DNA of 64,000 bases from Parvimonas sp035282405 (GTDB lineage Bacteria; Bacillota; Clostridia; Tissierellales; Peptoniphilaceae). A program made the translations under genes and the position numbers. The notes beneath the pieces are model-generated. The model ran no database searches, had not been told where the DNA came from, and saw only the letters and a list, made by a program, of their open reading frames with translations. The stretch is from contig NZ_JAYKBP010000001.1 of assembly GCF_035282405.1 (NCBI RefSeq), positions 248,001-312,000 on the forward strand. The letters run 5' to 3'. Positions 41,255 through 50,224 of this stretch are shown here, piece by piece (the first letter of the stretch is position 1; every line of letters begins with the position of its first letter).

Positions 41255-42466
41255 TTATTCCTCAATTTTTAAAACTTCGTTAGCTTCATCTTTTTCAAAT
41301 ACTTCAACGTTTTTTATGTTATCAAATCTTCTTGTAATCTTTGTTGAAGTTGTAAAAATATCTTTAACATCTTTGCTTACTTTGTTTATATCTTTCTCTA
41401 GTGTCTCCCATCTTTTTGCATATCTTTCAAACTCATCAGAGAGTAAACTTAATTCTCTTTGAATCTCTAAAGCATATTGAGATTGCTTTAAGTTTTGAGA
41501 AACTGCTTGTATTGTTGTTAATATTGCCATCATTGTTGTAGGAGATGTAATCCAAACTCTCTTTGAATATGCATATTCAACAATTTTAGGCATATAAGCG
41601 TTAAGATATGCAAATATAGCCTCTGCTGGTAAAAACAAAATAGCTTGGTCCGTTGTTTCATTTTTTATAATATATTTTGAAGAAATGTCATCAATATGTT
41701 TCTTTAAATTTTGTTCAAAACTTTTTTCATTTTCTAACTTATTTTCAGATATATCCTCAAAAATTCTCCTATAATTTTCCAATGGGAATTTACTGTCGAC
41801 ACAAATAGTTCCAACAGGTTCTGGTGCAAATATAACTGCATCTGCCATCGTTCCATTAGAAAGTTTATATTGTTTTTGATAAATTTCATTGTTATTTCCA
41901 AATGCTGAAGTCAAAACTTGATACAATTGTACTTCTCCAAAAATTCCACGAGTTTTTTTATCAGTCAAAACATTATTTAAGTTTTGAACATTATTAGATA
42001 AAAACTCCATCTTCTTTTGAGCTTCGTCAAGTCTTCCTAAACTTTGCATAACATTACTAAATGTCTTTTTAGTATCTTCAAAGCTTTTTTCAAGTTTTGT
42101 TTCAACACTTTCATTTATTTTATCGAGTCTTCCCTCAACAACAACGGTAAGATTTAAGAAGTCCTTTTTTAACTCTGACTTTAATTTGTCATTGAAATTA
42201 AAAATCGAATCAATATTCTCTTTACCCGCTTTTATAATATTGTCATTAGTAGAATTTTTAAATTCAAGCAATTGATTAGAAATTTTTTCATTGTTTCCAT
42301 TTAATTTTTCGTTTAATTTATTAAATTCATCTGAAAAACTAAGTTTTAATTTTAAAATATCTTCATCTCTTATGACATCACCATTTGATTTTTTTAATAG
42401 TTTTAAAATCAAAACAATCGCAATAACAACTAATAAAATTAAAGTTCCAATTAAAAAATAAATCAT
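41255..42466 (-). CDS. rmuC: RmuC-domain DNA recombination protein
   Basis: 403 residues. One N-terminal membrane helix (YFLIGTLILLVVIAIVLIL), a long coiled coil (about 30-165) and the RmuC nuclease-like domain (about 170-380) with GIFGEVQLYQVLTSAFG, DAVIFAPEPVGTICVDSKFP and the FLPAEAIFAYLNAYMPKIVE and RVWITSPTTMMAILTTIQAV blocks. The D-x-K in VDSKF fits the PD-(D/E)xK fold. RmuC limits inversion of short inverted repeats. 7 bases downstream of the deacetylase gene, so cotranscribed with it. Confidence 0.93.
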   Translation of the reverse strand: MIYFLIGTLILLVVIAIVLILKLLKKSNGDVIRDEDILKLKLSFSDEFNKLNEKLNGNNEKISNQLLEFKNSTNDNIIKAGKENIDSIFNFNDKLKSELKKDFLNLTVVVEGRLDKINESVETKLEKSFEDTKKTFSNVMQSLGRLDEAQKKMEFLSNNVQNLNNVLTDKKTRGIFGEVQLYQVLTSAFGNNNEIYQKQYKLSNGTMADAVIFAPEPVGTICVDSKFPLENYRRIFEDISENKLENEKSFEQNLKKHIDDISSKYIIKNETTDQAILFLPAEAIFAYLNAYMPKIVEYAYSKRVWITSPTTMMAILTTIQAVSQNLKQSQYALEIQRELSLLSDEFERYAKRWETLEKDINKVSKDVKDIFTTSTKITRRFDNIKNVEVFEKDEANEVLKIEE

Positions 42467-42473
42467 ATTTCAC

Positions 42474-43475
42474 CTATTTTAAAATACCAAATTCATATCC
42501 ATTAGATTTAAAATAATCAATTATACTAGGCAAAGTTTCTACAGTCAAATTCTTTCCCTGAGAATCATGCATTAAAACAACAGCAACATTTTGTTGTTTC
42601 CAATAGCTTAAAGATGTTTTAACATATTTTAACATTTCCTCTTTGTTTGTAGGTCTAACCTTTAGAGGTTCTGCATCTCCTGATAAGCTATTCCAATCAA
42701 TCCATTCAAGTCCTAAACTTTTTAAAGTTTCATCCCCATTACCAGCATTTTCAAGACCTTTCCATGACATATGACCACCTGGATACCTCCAAACACCTGT
42801 ATTGAATTTATCACCTAAAAGTTCTTTCAATCTCGCCATAGTTTTTTCAGCTTCATCCTTTATAACAGCAGGATTTGGAACCCTCTTAGGATACAATTTA
42901 TTATAATCATGAGAAAAACTATGAATAGCTATTCCATGTCCCTCTTTTAATTGTCTTTCTAAATATGGTTTTGCTTGATCGTTTAAAGTTTTACCTACTA
43001 TGAAAAAAGTAGCAGGAACTTGTTTTTCTTTAAGAATATCTAAAACTTTATCAGTTACACCCGGAGTAACTCCGTCATCAAAAGTTAAAAATACCATTTT
43101 CTTTCCTGTATATTCTTTTTTACTCATAATATAGTCTCTAATTTCTGCTGTATTATACGCATATGAGTCTGCTGATTTTATATGATTTCCAGATTCTGCA
43201 AAATCTATTCCATTTGGATTATTTTGCTCAGTTTCTTTTTCAGAAGAATTTTGTTTGTCAACCGAATTATTATCTGAATTCCCTTTTTTATTCTCTTCAC
43301 TGTTTTTATTTTGTGTTTGATTTTTGTTCGGATAAATTAAGTCATAAGCATATTTACCACCTATAAACACAAAAAGTGCTAAGAAAACTGCAGTTATAAT
43401 AACAAAATTTTCTTTCCTTCTTCTTTTCTTTCTTTTCTTTTTCATTACTTTTATTTTTTCTTCATTATCTATCAT
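42474..43475 (-). CDS. membrane-anchored polysaccharide deacetylase, PgdA-like
   Basis: 333 residues. A very basic cytoplasmic N-terminus (KKKRKKRRRK), one membrane helix (about 23-40), a low-complexity Asn/Glu/Lys stalk (50-105) and an external NodB domain: FLTFDDG with the catalytic Asp (131-135), HSFSHDY with zinc ligands H185 and H189, WRYPGGHMSW and the VVLMHDS motif near the end. Such enzymes remove N-acetyl groups from peptidoglycan GlcNAc, which protects against lysozyme. AGGAGG precedes the ATG. PgdA versus chitooligosaccharide deacetylase cannot be fully separated by sequence alone. Confidence 0.88.
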   Translation of the reverse strand: MIDNEEKIKVMKKKRKKRRRKENFVIITAVFLALFVFIGGKYAYDLIYPNKNQTQNKNSEENKKGNSDNNSVDKQNSSEKETEQNNPNGIDFAESGNHIKSADSYAYNTAEIRDYIMSKKEYTGKKMVFLTFDDGVTPGVTDKVLDILKEKQVPATFFIVGKTLNDQAKPYLERQLKEGHGIAIHSFSHDYNKLYPKRVPNPAVIKDEAEKTMARLKELLGDKFNTGVWRYPGGHMSWKGLENAGNGDETLKSLGLEWIDWNSLSGDAEPLKVRPTNKEEMLKYVKTSLSYWKQQNVAVVLMHDSQGKNLTVETLPSIIDYFKSNGYEFGILK

Positions 43476-43505
43476 TGAATTTACCTCCTAATTTAAAACT
43501 ATTAT

Positions 43506-43532
43506 TAATTTATCAACCACATTGATAAATTA
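43506..43532. repeat. inverted repeat in the deacetylase leader
   Basis: TAATTTATCAA and TTGATAAATTA (perfect 11-bp arms) around CCACA, about 35-60 bases downstream of the predicted start of the deacetylase transcript. An operator or an RNA hairpin. Confidence 0.75.
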
Positions 43533-43573
43533 ACAATTCGTTCATCCCCAATATAAAGCATAAAGTTTCATTT

Positions 43574-43603
43574 ATTATAACATATTTTCAAACAAATTGT
43601 AAA
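43574..43603 (-). promoter_or_regulatory. promoter of the deacetylase-rmuC unit
   Basis: Minus-strand TTTACA (43603-43598), 18-base spacer, TATAAT (43579-43574). Confidence 0.65.
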
Positions 43604-43653
43604 CTTAATTATTAGTTATTCCAACTATTTTTTAAAAATATAATATATTTATT

Positions 43654-43682
43654 TTGTCTATTTATAATAACTAAAATATGAT
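43654..43682 (+). promoter_or_regulatory. purB promoter
   Basis: TTGTCT (43654-43659), 17-base spacer, TATGAT (43677-43682). A second TGATATAAT at 43743-43751 could be an additional extended -10 promoter. Between them ATGCCTT/AAGGCAT forms a 7-bp hairpin (43700-43719). Confidence 0.6.
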
Positions 43683-43813
43683 ATAATAAATATATATTTA
43701 TGCCTTGTGATAAAGGCATCCCTATTTTATCAAAATAAATTATGATATAATACATGGATAAAATTAAGTTATGAGATTAAAATATATATCAAAAATTATA
43801 CTGAGGAGTTTTT

Positions 43814-45244
43814 ATGAAAGACATTTATTCAAATCCACTTACTAAGAGATATTCAAGTAAAGAAATGAGTTATATTTTTTCTGATGATTTTAAATTTAAA
43901 ACTTGGAGAAAATTATGGATAACTCTTGCAAAAGGAGAAAAAAGTTTAGGACTAAACATAACTGATGAACAAATTAAAGAACTTGAAGCATTCAAAGATG
44001 ATATTAACTTTGATGTTGCATTAGAAAGAGAAAAAATTGTAAAACATGATGTGATGAGTCATGTTTATTCCTATGGGGTTCAGTGTCCTAATGCAAAAGG
44101 GATTATTCATTTAGGTGCTACAAGTTGCTTTGTTGGAGATAATACTGAACTGATAGTTATGAAAGAAGCACTTTTAATTATAAAGAAAAAAATTATAAAT
44201 GTTTTAAATTTATTAAAGAAAAATGCTCTAAAATATAAAAATATTCCAACTTTGGCATATACACATTTTCAAGCTGCACAACCTACAACAGTTGGAAAAA
44301 GATTAACTCTCTATATGCAAGATTTAATTATAGATCTTGAAGAATTAAATTTTATAGTGGAAAACTTAAAACTTCGTGGTGCAAAAGGAACAACAGGAAG
44401 TCAAGCATCATTCATGGAGCTTTTTGATAATGACGAAGAAAAAGTTAAAAAGCTTGATAATTTTATAGCTACAGAAATGAACTTTAAAGGAGTTTTTGCT
44501 GTTTCAGGTCAAACATATACAAGAAAAATAGACAGTAAAGTTTTATTTTTATTATCAAATATAGCACAATCTGCTCATAAATTTTCTAATGATTTAAGAC
44601 TTTTACAACATCTTAAAGAAATTGAGGAACCTTTCGGAAAAAGTCAAATAGGCTCCTCCGCAATGCCTTATAAGAGGAATCCTATGAAATCAGAAAGAAT
44701 TGGAGCTTTATCAAATTTTGTTATTTCCAATGTGATGAATCCTTCAATAACTTTTGCAACACAATGGTTTGAGAGAACTTTAGATGATAGTGCAAATAAA
44801 AGACTTTCAATTTCTCAAGGATTTTTGGCAGTAGATGGAATATTGGAACTTTATGCAAATGTAGTCGATGGAATGGTAGTTTATGAAAAAGTAATTGAAA
44901 AACATTTAATGGCTGAATTGCCTTTTATGGCAAGTGAAAATATCATGATGAATCAAGTAAAAAAAGGCGGAGATAGACAAGAACTTCATGAAAGAATTAG
45001 AGAGCTTTCACAAATTGCAGGAAAAAATGTAAAAGAAAAAGGACTTGAAAATAATTTATTGGAATTAATCGAAAAAGATGATTTCTTTGACATAAGTAAA
45101 GATGAACTTACTGAAGTTCTTAATCCAATGAAATATATTGGAAGATGTCCTTCACAAGTAGATGAATTTATAGAAAATGAAGTTAATCCTATTTTAGAAG
45201 AAAACAAAAATCTCATTGAAAGTATAAAAGAAGTTGAAATATAA
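43814..45244 (+). CDS. purB: adenylosuccinate lyase
   Basis: 476 residues of the fumarase/aspartase superfamily, cleaving SAICAR and adenylosuccinate in purine synthesis. Substrate-binding segments MSHVYSYGVQCPNAKGIIHLG and TSCFVGDNTE near residues 80-105, LAYTHFQAAQPTTVGKR with the active-site His region, and the superfamily signature GSSAMPYKRNPMKSERI (about 283-299). TGAGGAG precedes the ATG. Monocistronic; no other pur genes are adjacent. Confidence 0.95.
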   Translation: MKDIYSNPLTKRYSSKEMSYIFSDDFKFKTWRKLWITLAKGEKSLGLNITDEQIKELEAFKDDINFDVALEREKIVKHDVMSHVYSYGVQCPNAKGIIHLGATSCFVGDNTELIVMKEALLIIKKKIINVLNLLKKNALKYKNIPTLAYTHFQAAQPTTVGKRLTLYMQDLIIDLEELNFIVENLKLRGAKGTTGSQASFMELFDNDEEKVKKLDNFIATEMNFKGVFAVSGQTYTRKIDSKVLFLLSNIAQSAHKFSNDLRLLQHLKEIEEPFGKSQIGSSAMPYKRNPMKSERIGALSNFVISNVMNPSITFATQWFERTLDDSANKRLSISQGFLAVDGILELYANVVDGMVVYEKVIEKHLMAELPFMASENIMMNQVKKGGDRQELHERIRELSQIAGKNVKEKGLENNLLELIEKDDFFDISKDELTEVLNPMKYIGRCPSQVDEFIENEVNPILEENKNLIESIKEVEI

Positions 45245-45267
45245 AAACGCTCCGACTGGAGCGTTTT
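45244..45267. terminator. terminator between convergent purB and pepF
   Basis: AAAACGCTCC-GACT-GGAGCGTTTT, a perfect 10-bp stem with A-rich and T-rich flanks, usable from both sides. Confidence 0.92.
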
Positions 45268-45282
45268 AAATTTGCCTTTTAC

Positions 45283-46995
45283 TTAAAATTTACTTGCATC
45301 AACAGAATTTAAATATTCTTCTAATGGTTTAACAGCCTTTTTAATAGTTCCTTCTTTAAACGGATTTTCTAAATTTGCAACTTCAAGAAGTTGTAAGAAA
45401 GGTTTTGTTCCCCCTGTTTTACATAATCTTAAATAATCTGCAAAAGCAGTTTTATGATCTTTTCTATCTTTATTCCAGAATTGGAAAGCACATACTTGAG
45501 CCAAAGTATAATCTATATAATAGAAAGGCATTTGATAAATATGTCTTTGTCTAAACCAAAATCCACCCTCTTCAAGAACCTTTATTCCGTCATAATCTCT
45601 ATGTGGCAAGTATTTCTTTTCCAATTCTCTATATTTTTCACGCCTTTCTTTTGGAGAAAGTTCCGGATTTTCATATACAACATGTTGAAATTCATCAACT
45701 AATGCTCCATAAGGTAAAAACATCAAACAATGAGTTATATGTTTATATCTAAATTTATCAGCTTCTTCTTCAAAGAACAAATCCATCCAAGGCCAAGTGA
45801 AAAATTCCATACTCATTGAATGAATTTCTGCTGATTCCATTCCTGGCCAAGTATATTCAGGAATATAATCTCTTGATGAAAAAACTTGAAAAGCATGACC
45901 CGCTTCATGAGTTAAAACCTCAACGTCATGAGTTGTTCCATTAAAATTGGCAAATATAAAAGGACTTCTCCAATTTCTTAAATAAGTACAATATCCACCT
46001 GCTGCTTTTGTACTCTTAGCATCCAAGTCAAACAAATCTTTTGTTTTCATAAAGTTAAAAAATTCTTTTGTTTCAGGAGATAACTCACTATACATCTTTT
46101 CAGCTCTTTCAAGCATCCAGTCTTTTTCTCCATGAGGTGCAGGGTTCCCTGATTTAAAGAAAATAGGTTCATCATAGAAAGTAAGTTTATCTAAACCAAT
46201 TCTCTTCCTTTGCTCTTCTCTTAACTTATTACAAATAGGAACGATAGTTTCTACAATTTGTTTTCTATAAGATTCAACATCTTTTGCATTGTAGTCAACT
46301 CTACCCATTTTTTTATAACCAAGCTCTATAAAATTCTTATAACCTAATTTTTTAGCCATTCTATCTCTTATCTTAACTACTTTATCATAGATTTCATCTA
46401 GTTTTTCTGTTTGCTCTTCATAAACTTCTGAAATAAGATTTGTAGCTTTTCTTCTGATATCTGCATCTGAATCTTGAGAGTATTTAGCAAGCTGAGTAAG
46501 ATTTAATTGTTCCCCATTCCATTCTTTTGAACAAGAAGATAAAAGTTTTTGATATTCCATAACAACCTTTGCTTCTTCAACTAAATCATCCATAATTGAA
46601 GGATTAAAAGTCAATAAATAATTTTCATATTTTTGGAATAGATAAACTCCAAACTTTTCTTCAAGCTCTTTTCTAAATTTACTGTTTACAAATTCTCTAA
46701 TATATTCAACTAAAACTTCTTCAATTTTCGGAGAATTTTCTTGAATAAATTGCATTTCTTTATCATAAAATTCATCTTTAGTATCTATTGAATTTTTTAC
46801 ATGAGCCAAAGCAACCATACTGTCAGCATTTGAATTTAATTCATCAAGTTCATTATACGTTTCAATAGCTTCTTCAACCGTTTTAGCATTTACAAGTCTT
46901 TGAGTCAAAGTTCTAATATCAGTTCTAAGTTTTTCAAAATCTGGACGAATATATTTATAGTCTCCAAACTTTAAATCTAAATTATCTTTAGTCAT
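45283..46995 (-). CDS. M3-family oligoendopeptidase
   Basis: 570 residues of the PepF/thimet-type zinc peptidase family that degrades short peptides in the cytoplasm. HEAGH zinc site at 363-367 within DVEVLTHEAGHAFQVFSSR, the third ligand region MESAEIHSMSMEFFTWPWMD just after, and GGFWFRQRHIYQMPFYYIDY near the end. No signal peptide. Single gene between terminators. Confidence 0.92.
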   Translation of the reverse strand: MTKDNLDLKFGDYKYIRPDFEKLRTDIRTLTQRLVNAKTVEEAIETYNELDELNSNADSMVALAHVKNSIDTKDEFYDKEMQFIQENSPKIEEVLVEYIREFVNSKFRKELEEKFGVYLFQKYENYLLTFNPSIMDDLVEEAKVVMEYQKLLSSCSKEWNGEQLNLTQLAKYSQDSDADIRRKATNLISEVYEEQTEKLDEIYDKVVKIRDRMAKKLGYKNFIELGYKKMGRVDYNAKDVESYRKQIVETIVPICNKLREEQRKRIGLDKLTFYDEPIFFKSGNPAPHGEKDWMLERAEKMYSELSPETKEFFNFMKTKDLFDLDAKSTKAAGGYCTYLRNWRSPFIFANFNGTTHDVEVLTHEAGHAFQVFSSRDYIPEYTWPGMESAEIHSMSMEFFTWPWMDLFFEEEADKFRYKHITHCLMFLPYGALVDEFQHVVYENPELSPKERREKYRELEKKYLPHRDYDGIKVLEEGGFWFRQRHIYQMPFYYIDYTLAQVCAFQFWNKDRKDHKTAFADYLRLCKTGGTKPFLQLLEVANLENPFKEGTIKKAVKPLEEYLNSVDASKF

Positions 46996-47080
46996 AAATA
47001 CCTCCTATTTAATTAATATTTCAAAACTATTTTAACATAATTTGACAATAAAAAATAGTCTTATAAAGATTTAAAAATCC

Positions 47081-47107
47081 AAAAAAAGGAATTACCGTAG
47101 TAATTCC
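47081..47107 (-). terminator. terminator of pepC
   Basis: Minus-strand GGAATTAC-TACG-GTAATTCC followed by TTTTTTT, directly after the pepC stop. Confidence 0.92.
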
Positions 47108-47114
47108 TTAAAAA

Positions 47115-48446
47115 CTATCTTTTTAACATCATTGCATATGGTTCCCAAGGTTCAATCTTTATAGATTCTTCTTCTAAACCTTTTAACCATTTTTCATCAA
47201 CGAATTTTTTATCTACTATTGCTGAAATATTTTCATTTGTAAACCAAGAGTCGCTCATTGAGAATATTCCCTTTTCTCCAACTTCATCTCCCCAAGAGTT
47301 TTCAACTTGCCACTTAATTGGATTCCCATTTTCATCCAAATCAACTCCTACAAATGTCATAGCATGAGTTAAATCTGTATATCTATAGTCGATTCTATCT
47401 GCTTTAGAAAATTCTCCAAGTTCTGTTAAAGTTTCATCATAATTAAATAAATCTTTATCCATTATTCCTAATTTTCTATCGCAGTTCTTCATAACATCAC
47501 AAGCAAACCATACAGCTTCTCCCGCTTTTATAGATGCAATTATAGCTTTTTTAATTTCTTCTTGAGGAACATTTAAAGACGCAACAGGATTTCCTTCTCT
47601 TACAGATTTAAAATATTTTAATTCAATTCTTTTTCCAAATGGATATTTACCTCTTGGATCTTCAATTAAATCAACTTTATTTTCAAAATAATCTCCAACA
47701 TATTCTTTATAGAATTTTTTTGGAGTTAAATTTGTAATCTTTTGGAATTTATCATCCTTATCTGTATATTCAAAATCAAAAGTTTCTGGTAATTTTCCTA
47801 AAACTTTTGTGCAAATATTGTACACTTCATAAAGAGTTTCTTCTTTTAATTTCTTTAATTCTTTAACAGAAGCTCCGTTTGAATGTGCTTTTCTCATATT
47901 CATTGCAGTTCTCTTCAATCTTACATTGATTTGTTCAACAAAAGCACCGGAGTCGGATGAGCTGAAAGTTTCAGGCATAACTGACTTAGGAACAATCCCA
48001 TGTTTTGAAATTAAATCATCAAAACATTCAAAGAAGTTTCCATCATCTGCTCCTAAATCTAACAAACTATCCATAAGTCTTGAGCCCAATGGTTCATCTA
48101 TATGTTCAATCATAAGTTCTAAGAAATTATTTGATTTTTCCATTTTATCCATAAAGAAAAGATAAACTTGTGAGAACTCAAAAGTTTTTAAATTAAGTTT
48201 TTCCATAACTTTTAATCTCAAAACATTAAGTCCTGAAAACATCCAACAACGACCGGATTTCTTTTGGTTTGTAATTTCAGCTTTCTTTACGCTGTCTGAA
48301 AACTTAAAATTATGAAATCTTAAAGCATCATTGTTAATTGAACTATCTTGAATACCATTTTTAGCAATTGCATTCGAAATTACTCTACTTGATAAATCGC
48401 TTTCAAAACGTTTTTTAAATTTTTTCATCATTTCATTTGTTACCAT
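47115..48446 (-). CDS. pepC: aminopeptidase C / bleomycin hydrolase family cysteine peptidase
   Basis: 443 residues of the C1B papain-like family. Catalytic Cys67 in KKSGRCWMFSGLNVLR, the catalytic His in DLTHAMTFVGVD and Asn in VENSWGDEVG near the C-terminus. The family forms self-compartmentalised hexamers with the C-terminus blocking the site to give aminopeptidase action; the end here is WEPYAMMLKR. Likely part of peptide utilisation together with the nearby M3 peptidase. Confidence 0.94.
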   Translation of the reverse strand: MVTNEMMKKFKKRFESDLSSRVISNAIAKNGIQDSSINNDALRFHNFKFSDSVKKAEITNQKKSGRCWMFSGLNVLRLKVMEKLNLKTFEFSQVYLFFMDKMEKSNNFLELMIEHIDEPLGSRLMDSLLDLGADDGNFFECFDDLISKHGIVPKSVMPETFSSSDSGAFVEQINVRLKRTAMNMRKAHSNGASVKELKKLKEETLYEVYNICTKVLGKLPETFDFEYTDKDDKFQKITNLTPKKFYKEYVGDYFENKVDLIEDPRGKYPFGKRIELKYFKSVREGNPVASLNVPQEEIKKAIIASIKAGEAVWFACDVMKNCDRKLGIMDKDLFNYDETLTELGEFSKADRIDYRYTDLTHAMTFVGVDLDENGNPIKWQVENSWGDEVGEKGIFSMSDSWFTNENISAIVDKKFVDEKWLKGLEEESIKIEPWEPYAMMLKR

Positions 48447-48483
48447 AAACTATTCCCTCCATTTTTTTATTTTTAACATACTC

Positions 48484-48512
48484 ATAATATCACAACAAAA
48501 AAATTATTTCAA
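48484..48512 (-). promoter_or_regulatory. pepC promoter
   Basis: Minus-strand TTGAAA (48512-48507), 17-base spacer, TATTAT (48489-48484), about 35 bases from the pepC ATG. Confidence 0.75.
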
Positions 48513-48591
48513 TAGATTTTTAGATATAATTGATATTTTTTATCGATTTTATTTTTCTGTGCTAATTTTCAAATATAATACTTTCTATTAG

Positions 48592-48639
48592 AATAAATAA
48601 ACCCCAATGAAATAAAATTTACTTTATTCATCAGGATTT
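48592..48639 (-). terminator. terminator of the ABC transporter operon
   Basis: Minus-strand AAATCCTGATGAA pairs along 13 positions (several G-U) with TTCATTGGGGTTT, followed by ATTTATTC. Position after the last ABC gene fits. Confidence 0.6.
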
Positions 48640-48667
48640 AGTCAATTTAAACTTTTTCCATTACTAA

Positions 48668-49441
48668 TTAATTTGCAGATACGTACTTTTTCAAACCTTT
48701 TTTCCAAAGAAATATTGCAAAAACTGTTCCCAAAAAATTAAATAAGAATATATATAATATACTTAAAACGGAAGCCTCTCCCCTAACTATAAGTACAGGC
48801 AGATTAATTGACAGTAAAATTGGAACTATATAAATTAATACAAACTGTATTGATTTTGGATAAATAGACTTCGGTCTGCTTGAAAAATCAATTAGGTATT
48901 CTGGTATTCCCATTATGGCACTTGAATGTTCTTTCCAAAATGATATAGTAATTACAATCTGATTTAATAAAAATACCAAGTATATGGATAACAAAATTGA
49001 AATCGTAAATTCTATTATTATAAATAAATTTAAACTATATTTTGTCAGCATAAATACTTGAAAACACAGAGCTATAAATAAATTAATCAAACTAGGAAAA
49101 TCTACTCTGTATAATGAGTAAAACAAAAACGAATTGACCGGTCTAATCAAAATATAATCCAACTCTCCACCTAAAATAAATTCATATAAATTTTCATGAG
49201 CAACGATAAATAAAAACTGATAACCATAACTTATTACGGAAGCTACAGATATTAAAAGTAAATAGTCATTTTTCACCCAACCATATATCGTTTCTGTATA
49301 ATCAAAATAGATTACACCTGCAATAAACTCCGCAAGAAAAAAAATCAAGCCAAAAACTATTGTTACAATTGCAGTAAATCTGTAAATTAAAAACTCTTGA
49401 AAACTATGAGATAAAAACTTTTTATACAATCTAAAATTCAT
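48668..49441 (-). CDS. ABC-2 type permease (COG3694-like)
   Basis: 257 residues with about six membrane helices. The layout and the YEFILGGELDYILIRPVNSFLFY loop match the COG3694/COG4587 pair of ABC-2 permeases that work with a COG4586 ATPase, often annotated as uncharacterised or antibiotic-type exporters. Two bases separate it from the paired permease gene, which carries a related LRSGKLTSMLIRPYSILVNS loop. Substrate unknown. Confidence 0.82.
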   Translation of the reverse strand: MNFRLYKKFLSHSFQEFLIYRFTAIVTIVFGLIFFLAEFIAGVIYFDYTETIYGWVKNDYLLLISVASVISYGYQFLFIVAHENLYEFILGGELDYILIRPVNSFLFYSLYRVDFPSLINLFIALCFQVFMLTKYSLNLFIIIEFTISILLSIYLVFLLNQIVITISFWKEHSSAIMGIPEYLIDFSSRPKSIYPKSIQFVLIYIVPILLSINLPVLIVRGEASVLSILYIFLFNFLGTVFAIFLWKKGLKKYVSAN

Positions 49442-49443
49442 AT

Positions 49444-50223
49444 TTACGCTCCCATTCCCTCATATCTTTTCAGTCCAAAATAATAAGTAATTTTATATAG
49501 AACAAAAAATAGAATAAACCAAGAAAAAGATAGAATTATGTAAAAAATTAATTCTTCAATTGTTAATTTTCCTTGCATAGCCCTTGTAAAATTAAATCCA
49601 ACTATTGCAAACGGGTTTTTATCAACTAATTTATAAATTTTATTTCCCAATAAATTTAAAGGAAAAAGCAGTCCTCCAAACAGTAAATATACTGAATTTA
49701 TTAAAGGTCTTAATGTCCACATATTTATCAAATAGAATCCAAGATTTCCAACAAGAGAAACCAGCATAAAAAACATACAAAAATTTATTATAAAGAACAA
49801 AAATACCAACAAAAAATATCCTATATTTGCATTAACAAAAAAAGACAGAATAAACATAAGGACATAAAAAACAATAAATATAAACTTCTTTCCTAAAAAT
49901 GCAAAAAAGGAATTTACTAATATAGAATATGGTCTAATCAACATGGAAGTAAGCTTCCCACTTCTAACAAGATGCCCCATATTAACTACATTTTCACTTG
50001 AAAATAGAATCATCCCAATATTTGAAATAATTATATAATAAATCATTTGAGTTTTAGTAAAACCTCCAATGGTTTCAACTGAAGTACTTTCAAAAATACC
50101 CTTCCAAGTAAATATAGAAATTAAAATACTTAATATATTAACAAATATATTGGAAATAAAGTTAAACTTATAGCTTAATTGTATATTCAGCTGATTAAAA
50201 AAAGTTGGTAAATATTTACTCAT
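49444..50223 (-). CDS. ABC-2 type permease (COG4587-like)
   Basis: 259 residues, six hydrophobic helices, N-terminus MSKYLPTFFNQLNIQLSYKF. The MGHLVRSGKLTSMLIRPYSI segment is the counterpart of the loop in the other permease, so the two form a heterodimeric pore. The ATG follows AAGGAGG located in the end of the ATPase gene; a longer upstream reading was rejected because it lacks such a site. Confidence 0.82.
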   Translation of the reverse strand: MSKYLPTFFNQLNIQLSYKFNFISNIFVNILSILISIFTWKGIFESTSVETIGGFTKTQMIYYIIISNIGMILFSSENVVNMGHLVRSGKLTSMLIRPYSILVNSFFAFLGKKFIFIVFYVLMFILSFFVNANIGYFLLVFLFFIINFCMFFMLVSLVGNLGFYLINMWTLRPLINSVYLLFGGLLFPLNLLGNKIYKLVDKNPFAIVGFNFTRAMQGKLTIEELIFYIILSFSWFILFFVLYKITYYFGLKRYEGMGA

Positions 50224-50224
50224 C

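Larger units (their letters stand above)
43476..43813. other. divergent intergenic region pgdA-like / purB
   Basis: No gene. It holds an inverted repeat and promoter for the deacetylase on the minus strand, and the purB promoter plus a small leader hairpin on the plus strand. No purine riboswitch or PurR box pattern could be recognised. Confidence 0.7.

Noticed and set aside
43620..43813. Purine riboswitch upstream of purB
   Set aside because: The conserved three-way junction sequences around TATA and GTTTCTAC are missing; the only structure is a 7-bp hairpin.
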